Shown: positions 1 to 5,883, numbered from the stretch's first letter. The stretch is DNA of 6,372 nucleotides from Pseudomonadota bacterium (GCA_018897415.1 JAHIKR010000388.1:1-6372); one strand, 5' to 3'. Notes: generated from the letters alone by a model not told the origin. Program-made: numbers and translations.

Positions 1-1
1 A

Positions 2-694
2 ACTCTTTCTAAAATTAAGTCGCGATATTTGCTTGATCTTTCTGATATAAATGAAGGAGTCAACAATATTCCAATAAGAAAGCAAGATATTGAACTTCCT
101 GGTGGAATTTCTATTATAAATATAACTCCGTCCTTTTTGACTGTAAAAGTTGAAAAAGAGACTAAAAAAGAGTTGCCGGTTATAGTTTCTTTTTCAGGCA
201 AACCAGCCCCTGGTTTTTTTACATATGCGGTTACAAAGCCATCCTCAGTGATGTTGAAAGGTCCTGAGAATATTCTTGGACCAATTGAAAAGATATTTAC
301 AAAGCCTATTGATGTTAACGGGCTGTCAGAATCCTTTAAAAAGGAGATAGCGCTTGATCTGCCCGAATGTCTTGATATTATTTCTTTTTCAGGAATCATT
401 CTCGCCGAAGTATTTATTGAAGAACAAATTGTGGCGAGAGAATTTAAAAACATTCCTGTTAAAGGGAAAGATTCTACTTACACATTCAGCATCACACCTC
501 CTGATATAGATATTGAAGTAAAAGGCCCTGTTAATGTACTTGAAAAGCTTTATCAAGAGAATGGATTGGAAGTTTGCGTAGATCTTAAAGGATTAAAACC
601 GGGTGTTTATGTTAGGCGTGCGTCAATAATTTTGCCTGTTAAAACTATCCTTGTAGGGGTAAAACCAGAAATATTTACAGTAAAAATAAAGTAA
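2..694 (+). CDS. YbbR/CdaR-like domain protein, 3' part (5' end outside window)
   Basis: The reading frame is open from the first bases of the window, so the gene begins upstream; 230 residues are visible before the TAA at 692-694. The TTG at 29 is not needed as a start. The visible part looks like about two and a half YbbR modules. Each ends in a pattern such as VDLKGLKPGVYVRRASIILP followed by a closing strand (FLTVKVEK near base 140-165, IFTVKIK at the end), with internal 'V.G...L......' strands (LKGPENI, VKGPVNV). YbbR proteins (CdaR in Firmicutes) are extracytoplasmic, all-beta regulators of the diadenylate cyclase CdaA, which makes c-di-AMP, and the two genes are normally adjacent. The cyclase would therefore be expected just upstream, outside this window. 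The N-terminal membrane anchor is also not visible. Family assignment rests on the repeat pattern and is fairly secure; the link to c-di-AMP is from family knowledge only. Confidence 0.8.
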   Translation, partial: TLSKIKSRYLLDLSDINEGVNNIPIRKQDIELPGGISIINITPSFLTVKVEKETKKELPVIVSFSGKPAPGFFTYAVTKPSSVMLKGPENILGPIEKIFTKPIDVNGLSESFKKEIALDLPECLDIISFSGIILAEVFIEEQIVAREFKNIPVKGKDSTYTFSITPPDIDIEVKGPVNVLEKLYQENGLEVCVDLKGLKPGVYVRRASIILPVKTILVGVKPEIFTVKIK

Positions 695-701
695 CTAATC
701 A

Positions 702-832
702 GGTTCACGGTTCAAGGGTTCACGGTTCAAGGTTAGAGAGCCCCGCCTGCCGACGGGGATGAAAATTAAATGTTTTGAAGATATTGAGACAACCAACCGT
801 GAACCGTGAACCGTGAACCGTGAACCGTGAAC
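702..832. repeat. Inverted array of 7-bp words (GGTTCAC / AACCGTG) between ybbR-like gene and coaX
   Basis: The left arm (702-734) reads GGTTCAC, GGTTCAA, an extra G, GGTTCAC, GGTTCAA, GGTT. The right arm (795-832) is five exact tandem copies of AACCGTG (795-829) followed by AAC, the reverse complement of the same word. The arms are separated by about 60 bp that contain a small G+C-rich hairpin, CCCCG at 741-745 with CGGGG at 754-758. The arrangement could form a long stem with slippable register, because each arm is a tandem array. The element fills almost all of the gap between the two genes and ends 21 bp before the coaX ATG. No T-run follows the hairpins, so it does not look like a rho-independent terminator. 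The arrays are seen directly; their origin is unknown. Confidence 0.9.
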
Positions 833-853
833 TTAACAACCTATGTGGTTACA

Positions 854-1621
854 ATGCTTCTCGTTATAGATGTTGGAAATACAAACACCGTAATTGGTAT
901 TTACAATGGCAAGGAACTGGTAAAAGACTGGAGAATAAGAACTGTAAATACAATAACGGAAGATGAATTCAATGTTATCGCGGTCAATCTTTTTGCCCAA
1001 AGTGATATAAAATCTAAAGATATCAGTAGGATTATCATCTCCTGCGTTGTCCCGCCTTTGGTAAGCACTCTTGATTCTTTCTGCCGTAAATATTTAGGGC
1101 AGCATCCGTTATGGGTAGATGCTAAGTCTGTCAATGTAATGCCGATACTTTACAATAATCCTGATGAGGTGGGGGCAGACAGAATTGCCAACTCAGTTGC
1201 TGCATTCGAAAAGTATAAAACCAGCCTTATTGTAGTTGATTTTGGTACAGCAACTACCTTTGATTCGGTTTCAGCAGATGGTGAATATCTGGGTGGAGCA
1301 ATATGCCCCGGAATTATGATTTCTGCTGAAGCCCTGTTCCTCAAGGCATCTAAACTGCCAAGAGTTGAGATATTTTCTCCCCCTGAAAAAGTTATAGGTA
1401 AAGATACGGCAAGCAGCATAAGGTCTGGTATTATTTATGGATATGCAGGCCTTGTGGATGGAATAGTAAGGCGGATGAAGATTGAAATGGGTACTGCTCC
1501 CAAGGTGATTGCCACAGGAGGTTTATCAGATATCATGGCTGGTGTTTGTGATAGTATAGAAGAGGTTGAACCCTCGCTGACTCTTGAAGGGCTGCGTATT
1601 ATATACGAAAAGATTAAATAA
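854..1621 (+). CDS. coaX: Type III pantothenate kinase (CoaX)
   Basis: This enzyme phosphorylates pantothenate with ATP in the first step of coenzyme A synthesis, in the cytoplasm. From the ATG at 854 the protein is 255 residues, the usual size for CoaX, and begins MLLVIDVGNTNT, the normal N-terminus with the phosphate-binding motif DVGNTNT (6-12). Other family motifs are GADR (107-110, with the catalytic Asp at 109), DFGTATT (129-135), GGAICPG (147-153) and TGG (221-223), so it is an intact ASKHA-fold kinase. In-frame GTG codons at 827 and 845 would add nine or three residues. The first lies inside the AACCGTG repeat and is unlikely. No convincing Shine-Dalgarno sequence precedes any of the three starts, which is odd. 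It follows the YbbR-like gene on the same strand after 159 bp of mostly repeat, and converges with the zinc-ribbon/receiver gene 31 bp beyond its stop. Confidence 0.95.
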   Translation: MLLVIDVGNTNTVIGIYNGKELVKDWRIRTVNTITEDEFNVIAVNLFAQSDIKSKDISRIIISCVVPPLVSTLDSFCRKYLGQHPLWVDAKSVNVMPILYNNPDEVGADRIANSVAAFEKYKTSLIVVDFGTATTFDSVSADGEYLGGAICPGIMISAEALFLKASKLPRVEIFSPPEKVIGKDTASSIRSGIIYGYAGLVDGIVRRMKIEMGTAPKVIATGGLSDIMAGVCDSIEEVEPSLTLEGLRIIYEKIK

Positions 1622-1622
1622 C

Positions 1623-1647
1623 GGTTCAGGTTTCAGGGTTCAAGGTT
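1623..1647. repeat. Half array of GGTTCA-type heptads in the convergent gap after coaX
   Basis: Starting one base after the coaX stop codon, the sequence reads GGTTCAG, GTTTCAG, GGTTCAA, GGTT with an exact 7-bp period (1623, 1630, 1637, 1644). It is the same word family as the array before coaX, in the orientation of that array's left arm, but no inverted partner lies nearby. It fills most of the 31 bp between the coaX stop and the stop of the opposing gene, where a terminator would be expected. No terminator hairpin with a T-run is visible. Confidence 0.75.
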
Positions 1648-1652
1648 AATAA

Positions 1653-2318
1653 TTAGAGTCTGCCGATTTTTGTAAGCGTTTCCTTTAGGACACGATAGAA
1701 TACAGCATTATCAGCAATTCCGCTCTTTAGTATTTTTTCTATCTCATTGATATTTTTTAGATTTACCACCATGTTAACGCTTTCATAAAATGCTGCCATA
1801 TTGTCCGTTGTTCGGAACCTGTCAGTTATAAGGGCTACGAAAATATTACGACGTATGTCCATAGACAGTTGCTTCAGATACTTAAGTACATTATTTTCAT
1901 CAGGATTATTGGTATCAAATTTTTCGTTGAGAACCACCACATCGAAAACATGAAAGCGCATTTGTTTAAGGGCATCTAATGCTGACGGGGCTTCTGTAGT
2001 ATGATATCCCATATTTTTTAGGGCCATTTTGATTTTAGGCAGGATGGCTGGATCTGTTTCACATAACAGAGCTGTTTCAACCCCCTCTTCCACAAAATCA
2101 AAGGGTTTTTCCGAGGCGTCATATGCTCCGGAAACGACTTCATCAAAGATGGTTTTTTCTGTCCCTGTCTTTGGTTTTGATGAATCGGTTTTAGATCGAG
2201 TATCTATTGAGATTTTGTTCTTACAGTTGGGACAGGTAAGGGAAAAAATCTGTCCCTTGGGCAGCTTTTCATCGGGAATTTTAAATTTGCCCTGGCATTG
2301 TTCGCATACTATGTTCAT
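1653..2318 (-). CDS. Zinc-ribbon protein with degenerate response-receiver domain
   Basis: The product is 221 residues. The N-terminus is an MJ0042-type zinc ribbon with CxxC pairs at C5/C8 and C29/C32. A polar linker (about 38-60) leads to a receiver-like domain (about 82-200). In that domain TALLCETDP (82-90) matches the first strand and acidic pocket. FDVVVLNEKF (125-134) matches the strand carrying the phosphoacceptor, but Asn131 stands where Asp is expected. FVALIT (160-165) keeps the conserved Thr, and VVNLKN (184-189) keeps the Lys. The missing Asp, and a Thr in place of one acidic residue, suggest a pseudo-receiver that signals without phosphorylation or by protein contact. The start is supported by AGGAG (2329-2325 on the minus strand) six bases upstream of the ATG. 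It lies downstream of two pilT genes on the same strand after a 239-bp gap. A pilus or motility role is a guess from position; the function is unknown. Confidence 0.8.
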   Translation of the reverse strand: MNIVCEQCQGKFKIPDEKLPKGQIFSLTCPNCKNKISIDTRSKTDSSKPKTGTEKTIFDEVVSGAYDASEKPFDFVEEGVETALLCETDPAILPKIKMALKNMGYHTTEAPSALDALKQMRFHVFDVVVLNEKFDTNNPDENNVLKYLKQLSMDIRRNIFVALITDRFRTTDNMAAFYESVNMVVNLKNINEIEKILKSGIADNAVFYRVLKETLTKIGRL

Positions 2319-2336
2319 GATAATCTCCTAATTAGC

Positions 2337-2362
2337 GCCTGAACGGAAAGTCATGTTCAGGC
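2337..2362. repeat. Perfect 8-bp stem-loop upstream of the zinc-ribbon gene
   Basis: GCCTGAAC (2337-2344) and GTTCAGGC (2355-2362) form a perfect 8-bp stem with a 10-base loop. On the minus strand the hairpin ends 7 bases before the AGGAG of the zinc-ribbon/receiver gene, so it would lie in that gene's 5' leader or intercistronic RNA. No T-run follows on either strand, so it is not a classic terminator. Each arm carries one TTCAGGC word, resembling the heptad units in the other gaps. Confidence 0.55.
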
Positions 2363-2363
2363 A

Positions 2364-2517
2364 AAATTCGAATATCAAAATCCGAAACTCGAAACAAATC
2401 CGAATACCAAATTAGAAAATGACCAAAACTAATTAATCGGAAATCGGTGGTTTTTGTCATTAGAGCATTTGTATTTTTGTCATTGTTTCGTATTTTGTGC
2501 TTCGGATTTCGAATTTC
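2364..2517. repeat. Imperfect A+T-rich inverted repeat built from 7-bp words (TTCGGAT / TTCGAAT)
   Basis: The left arm (about 2364-2429) begins AAATTCG, AATATCA, AAATCCG, AAACTCG, AAACAAA. The right arm (about 2450-2517), read on the minus strand, begins AAATTCG, AAATCCG, AAGCACA, AAATACG, AAACAAT. On the + strand TTC recurs in the right arm at 2487, 2501, 2508 and 2515, exactly in 7-bp phase. The centre is GACCAAAAC (2421-2429) facing GTTTTTGTC (2450-2458), one mismatch, around a loop of about 20 bases. Together the arms could form an imperfect hairpin of more than 60 bp. It fills most of the gap between the pilT-like gene and the zinc-ribbon gene. Any reading frame through it is not protein-like. 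Confidence 0.8.
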
Positions 2518-2557
2518 TAACCGGAAACTATGGATTTTCGGTCAGCCAATAACCAGG

Positions 2558-3733
2558 CTAAGATGTCTTATCGGACTTGCTGTAATCAGCATCTACTTCC
2601 AGGTCTTCGATATCAGTTGTAGCCTCGCCGCGGGCGCTTTTTATTGAATCCATTCCTCTACCTACAATACCTCTGCGGGAAGCGTAGGCCAGAGCAGTTT
2701 CTTCAGTTATTAAACCCTGCTCGAACAATCCTATAATATAATCGTCAAAAGTGGTCATGCCAAATGTTGTACCTGCGTTTATGATTTCGTAAAAAGTTTT
2801 GCCTTCTGATTCTCCATGTAAAATTGTGTCCTTAACCCTGAGATTTGTACCCATAATCTCAAATGCAGCTACACGTCCTCCTCCTACCTTTGGAAGTAGT
2901 CTCTGGCATACAATCCAGCGGACTGTATCGGAAAGCCTGATACGTATCTGATTTTCTTCCTCTGTATTAAACATGCCGAGTATTCGGTTGATTGTTTGTC
3001 CTGCATCAACAGTGTGAAGGGTGCTTAAAACCAGGTGGCCTGTTTCAGCCGCGCTAAGTCCAATGTCAACGGTCTCTCTGTCCCGCATTTCACCAACAAG
3101 AATGACTTTTGGTGCTTGCCTGAGCGCAGCCCGAAGACCATTGGCAAATGTGTCGAAATCGTTTCCCATTTCTCTCTGGTTGAACGTGGCTTTCTTGTGT
3201 GGATGCTGGAACTCAACAGGATCTTCAAGGGTTACTACGTGAACCGATTTAGTCTCGTTTATTTTATTGAGAACTGCAGCAAGAGATGTTGTCTTTCCAC
3301 TACCTGTAGCACCGGTAACAAGTATAATTCCGTTCTTTTCCTCAGCTATTTTTTTGAATGCATCAGGGAGATTCAGTTCTTCACAAGTCGGAATTTTAGT
3401 TTCGAGTTTTCTTAATACAATAGAATAGTTACCCTGCTGAGAAAAAATGTTTACCCTGAAACGTGCTTTGCCGGGCAACTCATATGACAAATCACAGGAT
3501 CCCTCAGATATAAGATCTTCAATAAGACGTCGATTCTGGTTAAGCAGGTTAAGGGCAAAGATTTCAGACTGGAAGGGCGTGATTGTATTGATCGGAGGAC
3601 TAAGTTCTACCTCGGTGAGCAGTCCAAAACGTTCTACTTGAAATGGTTTGCCCACAGTAATATTCAGGTCGGAAACATTATCATATGCATCAAGCATCTT
3701 GGTAAGTATATGGTCAATTTCCTGTTTTTTCAT
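2558..3733 (-). CDS. PilT-like type IV pilus ATPase, second copy
   Basis: This is a 391-residue GspE/PilT-family hexameric ATPase of the cytoplasm, expected to act at the base of type IV pili. The N-terminal part (about 1-110) is PAS-like, with SDLNITVGKPF at 21-31. The motor domain has Walker A GATGSGKT (141-148), the Asp box TLEDPVEF (168-175), Walker B ILVGEMRD (211-218) and the His box TGHLVLSTLHT (231-241). The AIRNLIRE motif typical of retraction PilT is replaced by TNLRVKDTILHGE (296-308), and there is a longer acidic C-terminus (about 365-391). It is therefore a PilT paralogue that may act as an accessory or PilU-like motor, though I do not assign PilU firmly. It follows pilT after 20 bp with only a weak ribosome site (AGG about seven to eight bases before the ATG), so it is probably co-transcribed with it. 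Confidence 0.9.
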   Translation of the reverse strand: MKKQEIDHILTKMLDAYDNVSDLNITVGKPFQVERFGLLTEVELSPPINTITPFQSEIFALNLLNQNRRLIEDLISEGSCDLSYELPGKARFRVNIFSQQGNYSIVLRKLETKIPTCEELNLPDAFKKIAEEKNGIILVTGATGSGKTTSLAAVLNKINETKSVHVVTLEDPVEFQHPHKKATFNQREMGNDFDTFANGLRAALRQAPKVILVGEMRDRETVDIGLSAAETGHLVLSTLHTVDAGQTINRILGMFNTEEENQIRIRLSDTVRWIVCQRLLPKVGGGRVAAFEIMGTNLRVKDTILHGESEGKTFYEIINAGTTFGMTTFDDYIIGLFEQGLITEETALAYASRRGIVGRGMDSIKSARGEATTDIEDLEVDADYSKSDKTS

Positions 3734-3753
3734 GAAATAACCTATCCCTAAAA

Positions 3754-4836
3754 TTATGCTTCGGTGAAATCTGTTGGGGGAGTCTTCAATAAAGGCCCGA
3801 ATTTTGACTTATCATTAGCTTTGGCGTAAGCTTCCTCAGGACTTATCATACCTTTAGTAACCATCACCATTATAGCGTCATCTAAAAGCTGCATACCGTA
3901 TTTTTTACCGGTTTGAATCATAGAAGGGATCTGGTGAGTTTTAGATTCGCGTATAAGGTTCCGGACAGCAGGAGTTGCAATTAAAATTTCAAGAGCAGCG
4001 CAGCGTCCGGCTTTATCGATACGTTTGAACAGGACTTGGGCTATTATGGCCCTGATGCCGTCAGAAAGCGTTGAACGGATCTGCGCCTGTTCGCTTGAAG
4101 GAAAAACTTCTATAATACGGTCAACTGTTTTTGCCGCACTGGAGGTGTGTAATGTGCCGAAAACAAGATGTCCGGTAGATGCAGCTTCTATGGCAAGCGA
4201 TATGGTTTCAAGGTCTCGCATTTCACCCACAAGAATGATGTCAGGGTCCTCACGGAGAGCGCCACGTAATGCTGTGCTGAATGATTTGGTATGGAGGCCA
4301 ACTTCCCGGTGGTTAACAATGCAGCTATTGCTTTTGTGGACAAACTCTATGGGGTCTTCAATTGTAATGATGTGATCCTTGCGGTTTTTGTTTGCTACGT
4401 CAATTATTGCGGCAAGTGTAGTTGATTTTCCACTTCCGGTGGGACCTGTTACAACAACAAGACCTCTTGGAAGCAAAGCTAATTTAGGTATAACTGGCGG
4501 CAGGCCTAATTGTTCTGCAGTTAATATTTCACTTGGGATTTCCCTGAAAACAGCACCAACGCCATTTTTCTGCATAAAAAAATTTGCCCTGTACCTGGCA
4601 AGCCCTGGTATTTCATAACCGAAATCCACATCCCCTGTTTCTTCGAATACCTTGACTTTATGTTCTGGTGCAATTTCATAGAGCATGCCTTTTAGCTCAT
4701 CATCTCCAAGAACTTTGTATTTCACCCTTTCCATGTCTCCCCTTATCCTGAGAGCCGGCGGTTGCCCTGCAATAAGATGAAGATCTGAAGCCTTCTGTTC
4801 ATGCATCAACTTGAAAAATGCGTCTATTTTTGCCAT
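3754..4836 (-). CDS. pilT: Type IV pilus retraction ATPase PilT
   Basis: PilT powers disassembly of the pilus, giving twitching motility and DNA or surface-related retraction. The 360-residue product is the usual size. It opens with the typical N-terminus containing KASDLHLIAGQPPALRIRG (15-33). It has Walker A GPTGSGKS (131-138), Asp box TIEDPIEF (158-165), Walker B ILVGEMRD (201-208), His box TGHLVFGTLHT (221-231) and AVRNLIRE (290-297), the motif linked to retraction in PilT. All key residues are present. The ATG at 4836 is preceded by GGAG at a spacing of six. It is the first gene of a pair with the paralogue 20 bp downstream, and is separated from divIVA by 160 bp that hold a long hairpin repeat. 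Confidence 0.95.
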   Translation of the reverse strand: MAKIDAFFKLMHEQKASDLHLIAGQPPALRIRGDMERVKYKVLGDDELKGMLYEIAPEHKVKVFEETGDVDFGYEIPGLARYRANFFMQKNGVGAVFREIPSEILTAEQLGLPPVIPKLALLPRGLVVVTGPTGSGKSTTLAAIIDVANKNRKDHIITIEDPIEFVHKSNSCIVNHREVGLHTKSFSTALRGALREDPDIILVGEMRDLETISLAIEAASTGHLVFGTLHTSSAAKTVDRIIEVFPSSEQAQIRSTLSDGIRAIIAQVLFKRIDKAGRCAALEILIATPAVRNLIRESKTHQIPSMIQTGKKYGMQLLDDAIMVMVTKGMISPEEAYAKANDKSKFGPLLKTPPTDFTEA

Positions 4837-4903
4837 TAGCTACTCCGGTTTATGAAAAAGAGTTATAGTAATAAAATTCTATTTATAATATTTTGGATTT
4901 TTT

Positions 4904-5000
4904 GTAACTACTCAGCATGTGGATAGGCTGAAGGCTGAAGTCCGAAGGCTGAAGCTCCCTAACAGCCTTCCACCTTCAGTCTATCCACCTGAGCAGTTAC
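4904..5000. repeat. Long near-perfect hairpin of GGCTGAA heptads spanning the divIVA stop
   Basis: The 97-bp element folds on itself in blocks. 4904-4915 pairs with 4989-5000 (11 of 12). GTGGATAG (4919-4926) pairs with CTATCCAC (4981-4988). CTGAAGG (4928-4934) pairs with CCTTCAG (4973-4979). GAAGGCTG (4944-4951) pairs with CAGCCTTC (4963-4970), around an 11-base loop. That makes about 34 pairs. The left arm is a 7-bp array: GGCTGAA, GGCTGAA, GTCCGAA, GGCTGAA from 4926. The outer right arm contains the divIVA stop codon (4999-4997 on the minus strand). On the minus strand the stem is followed by an A-run rather than a T-run, so it is not a classic rho-independent terminator for divIVA. The rest of the gap up to pilT (4837-4903) is A+T-rich and otherwise featureless. 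Confidence 0.9.
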
Positions 5001-5497
5001 GATTTTTTTAATAATTTCAATTTAGAGTCTTCTTCATCTGATGTTTCCATACTCTCTTTTCCTATTTCAAGAAGTTTTGAATGAGACTCTATTACAAAAC
5101 GGATCTGAACTTCGATTTGCATGCGCTGTCTTTTAAGTTCAGCTATGTCTTCATGCAACTGCGCCAGCCTGCTATGTGCTCTGTTGAGTATTTTTTCCGC
5201 TTTGACTTCTGCATCAGCTATGACTAATTCAGCTGATTTTCGAGCATTTTCTTTCATCTGCTCAAGAACTTTCTGAGAATTAAGCATAGCGCGCTTAAAG
5301 GTTTCTTCGCGTTCCTTATATTCCTGGCTTTCAAGCTTTAGCCTTCTAATCTCCTCATGCAGGCTTTCGTTTTCCTGCTGCAATGAAGCAAAAGCATTGG
5401 CCATTTGTTCAAGGAATTTATCTACCTCACGGATATCAAATCCTCTAAATTTAACCTTGAACTGCTGTTGTTGAATATCAAGTGGTGTAGTTTCCAT
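4997..5497 (-). CDS. DivIVA domain protein
   Basis: This is a 166-residue coiled-coil protein of the DivIVA family. These proteins bind curved membrane at poles and septa and recruit partners for division, growth or polarity. The N-terminal domain is recognisable: PLDIQQQQFKVKFRGFD (5-21) followed by EVDKFLE (24-30), where FRGFD sits at the usual membrane-contact turn. Heptad-rich sequence runs from about 25 to 145, broken near 66-72, and the short tail is acidic then basic (150-166). It is shorter than some DivIVA proteins but complete. AGGTGAG (5509-5503 on the minus strand) lies five bases before the ATG. It is 24 bp downstream of yggT and probably in one transcript with it, a common pairing. 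The stop codon falls inside the hairpin repeat at 4904-5000. Because polar pilus systems need polarity proteins, its position before pilT is suggestive but not proof of a shared role. Confidence 0.88.
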   Translation of the reverse strand: METTPLDIQQQQFKVKFRGFDIREVDKFLEQMANAFASLQQENESLHEEIRRLKLESQEYKEREETFKRAMLNSQKVLEQMKENARKSAELVIADAEVKAEKILNRAHSRLAQLHEDIAELKRQRMQIEVQIRFVIESHSKLLEIGKESMETSDEEDSKLKLLKKS

Positions 5498-5521
5498 TAT
5501 ATCTCACCTATATCATGCTTG

Positions 5522-5821
5522 TTATAATAAGTTGGCAGATAGTCTCATTAAGCTCCTTACAACAAAGGTTCGCAAGAACATCACTCCAAGCAAGGCGACA
5601 ATTGGAGAGAAATCAATACCTCCAAAACTAACGGGTATGAATGAGCGAATGCGATATAAAGCAGGTTCTGTAACATTATGGATAAAACGAACAATAGGAT
5701 TAAAGGGATCTGGATTGACCCAGGACAGCACAGCTCTTGCTATAACAATCCACATAAATATAAGCAAAACAAGGTCAAGAACCTTTGCAATTGCCATTAA
5801 CAGATACCCAATTATATACAT
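5522..5821 (-). CDS. yggT: YggT family membrane protein
   Basis: This is a 99-residue integral membrane protein of the YggT family, whose molecular role is poorly defined; its relatives include plastid and cyanobacterial proteins with division-related phenotypes. Two hydrophobic segments are visible, about residues 5-33 and 70-88. Between them is the family signature region, with SWVNPDPFNP (33-42), VRFIHNVTEP (44-53) and GGIDFSP (67-73). Length and motifs fit a complete single-domain member. The ATG at 5821 gives the typical N-terminus; the nearest purine-rich site (GAAAGG) is rather far upstream, so initiation may be weak. It is followed by divIVA after 24 bp and diverges from proC. A TTGACT/TTTGAT promoter-like pair lies about 60-90 bp upstream. 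Confidence 0.9.
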   Translation of the reverse strand: MYIIGYLLMAIAKVLDLVLLIFMWIVIARAVLSWVNPDPFNPIVRFIHNVTEPALYRIRSFIPVSFGGIDFSPIVALLGVMFLRTFVVRSLMRLSANLL

Positions 5822-5883
5822 AAATGCAAGAGCCTTTCGTAATTATTAATTTGCTAAGTTTGTATCAAGAAAATATATAGGAA

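Noticed and set aside
795..829. Possible CRISPR or iteron array
   Set aside because: The units are only 7 bp and directly adjacent with no spacers, no cas or replication gene is nearby, and the array has an inverted partner.
827..853. Extended coaX start at GTG 827 or GTG 845
   Set aside because: The extra residues precede the standard CoaX N-terminus MLLVIDVGNTNT, and the first GTG belongs to the AACCGTG tandem repeat. The ATG at 854 gives the usual length and N-terminus.
2521..2541. Short hairpin CCGGAAAC / GATTTTCGG after the pilT-like gene
   Set aside because: The pairing is imperfect with a tiny loop and no T-run, and it overlaps the edge of the A+T-rich word array, so it may be just another degenerate unit.
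2447..2647. Small + strand reading frame of 66 residues
   Set aside because: It runs through the A+T-rich inverted repeat and then antisense to the end of the pilT-like gene, and has no ribosome site. It is a shadow.
4837..4903. Promoter for pilT in the A+T-rich stretch before its ribosome site
   Set aside because: Several TATAAA-like boxes occur, but no -35 box stands at 16-18 bp from them, so base composition alone explains them.
4919..4988. Rho-independent terminator for divIVA
   Set aside because: The stem is long and starts at the stop codon, but on the minus strand it is followed by an A-run, not a T-run. The T-run lies on the side that would serve the + strand, where there is no gene.
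5532..5849. Plus-strand frame antisense to yggT, and similar long antisense frames within both pilT genes and coaX
   Set aside because: They lack recognisable domains and lie wholly or mostly antisense to well-identified genes, so they are treated as mirror frames.
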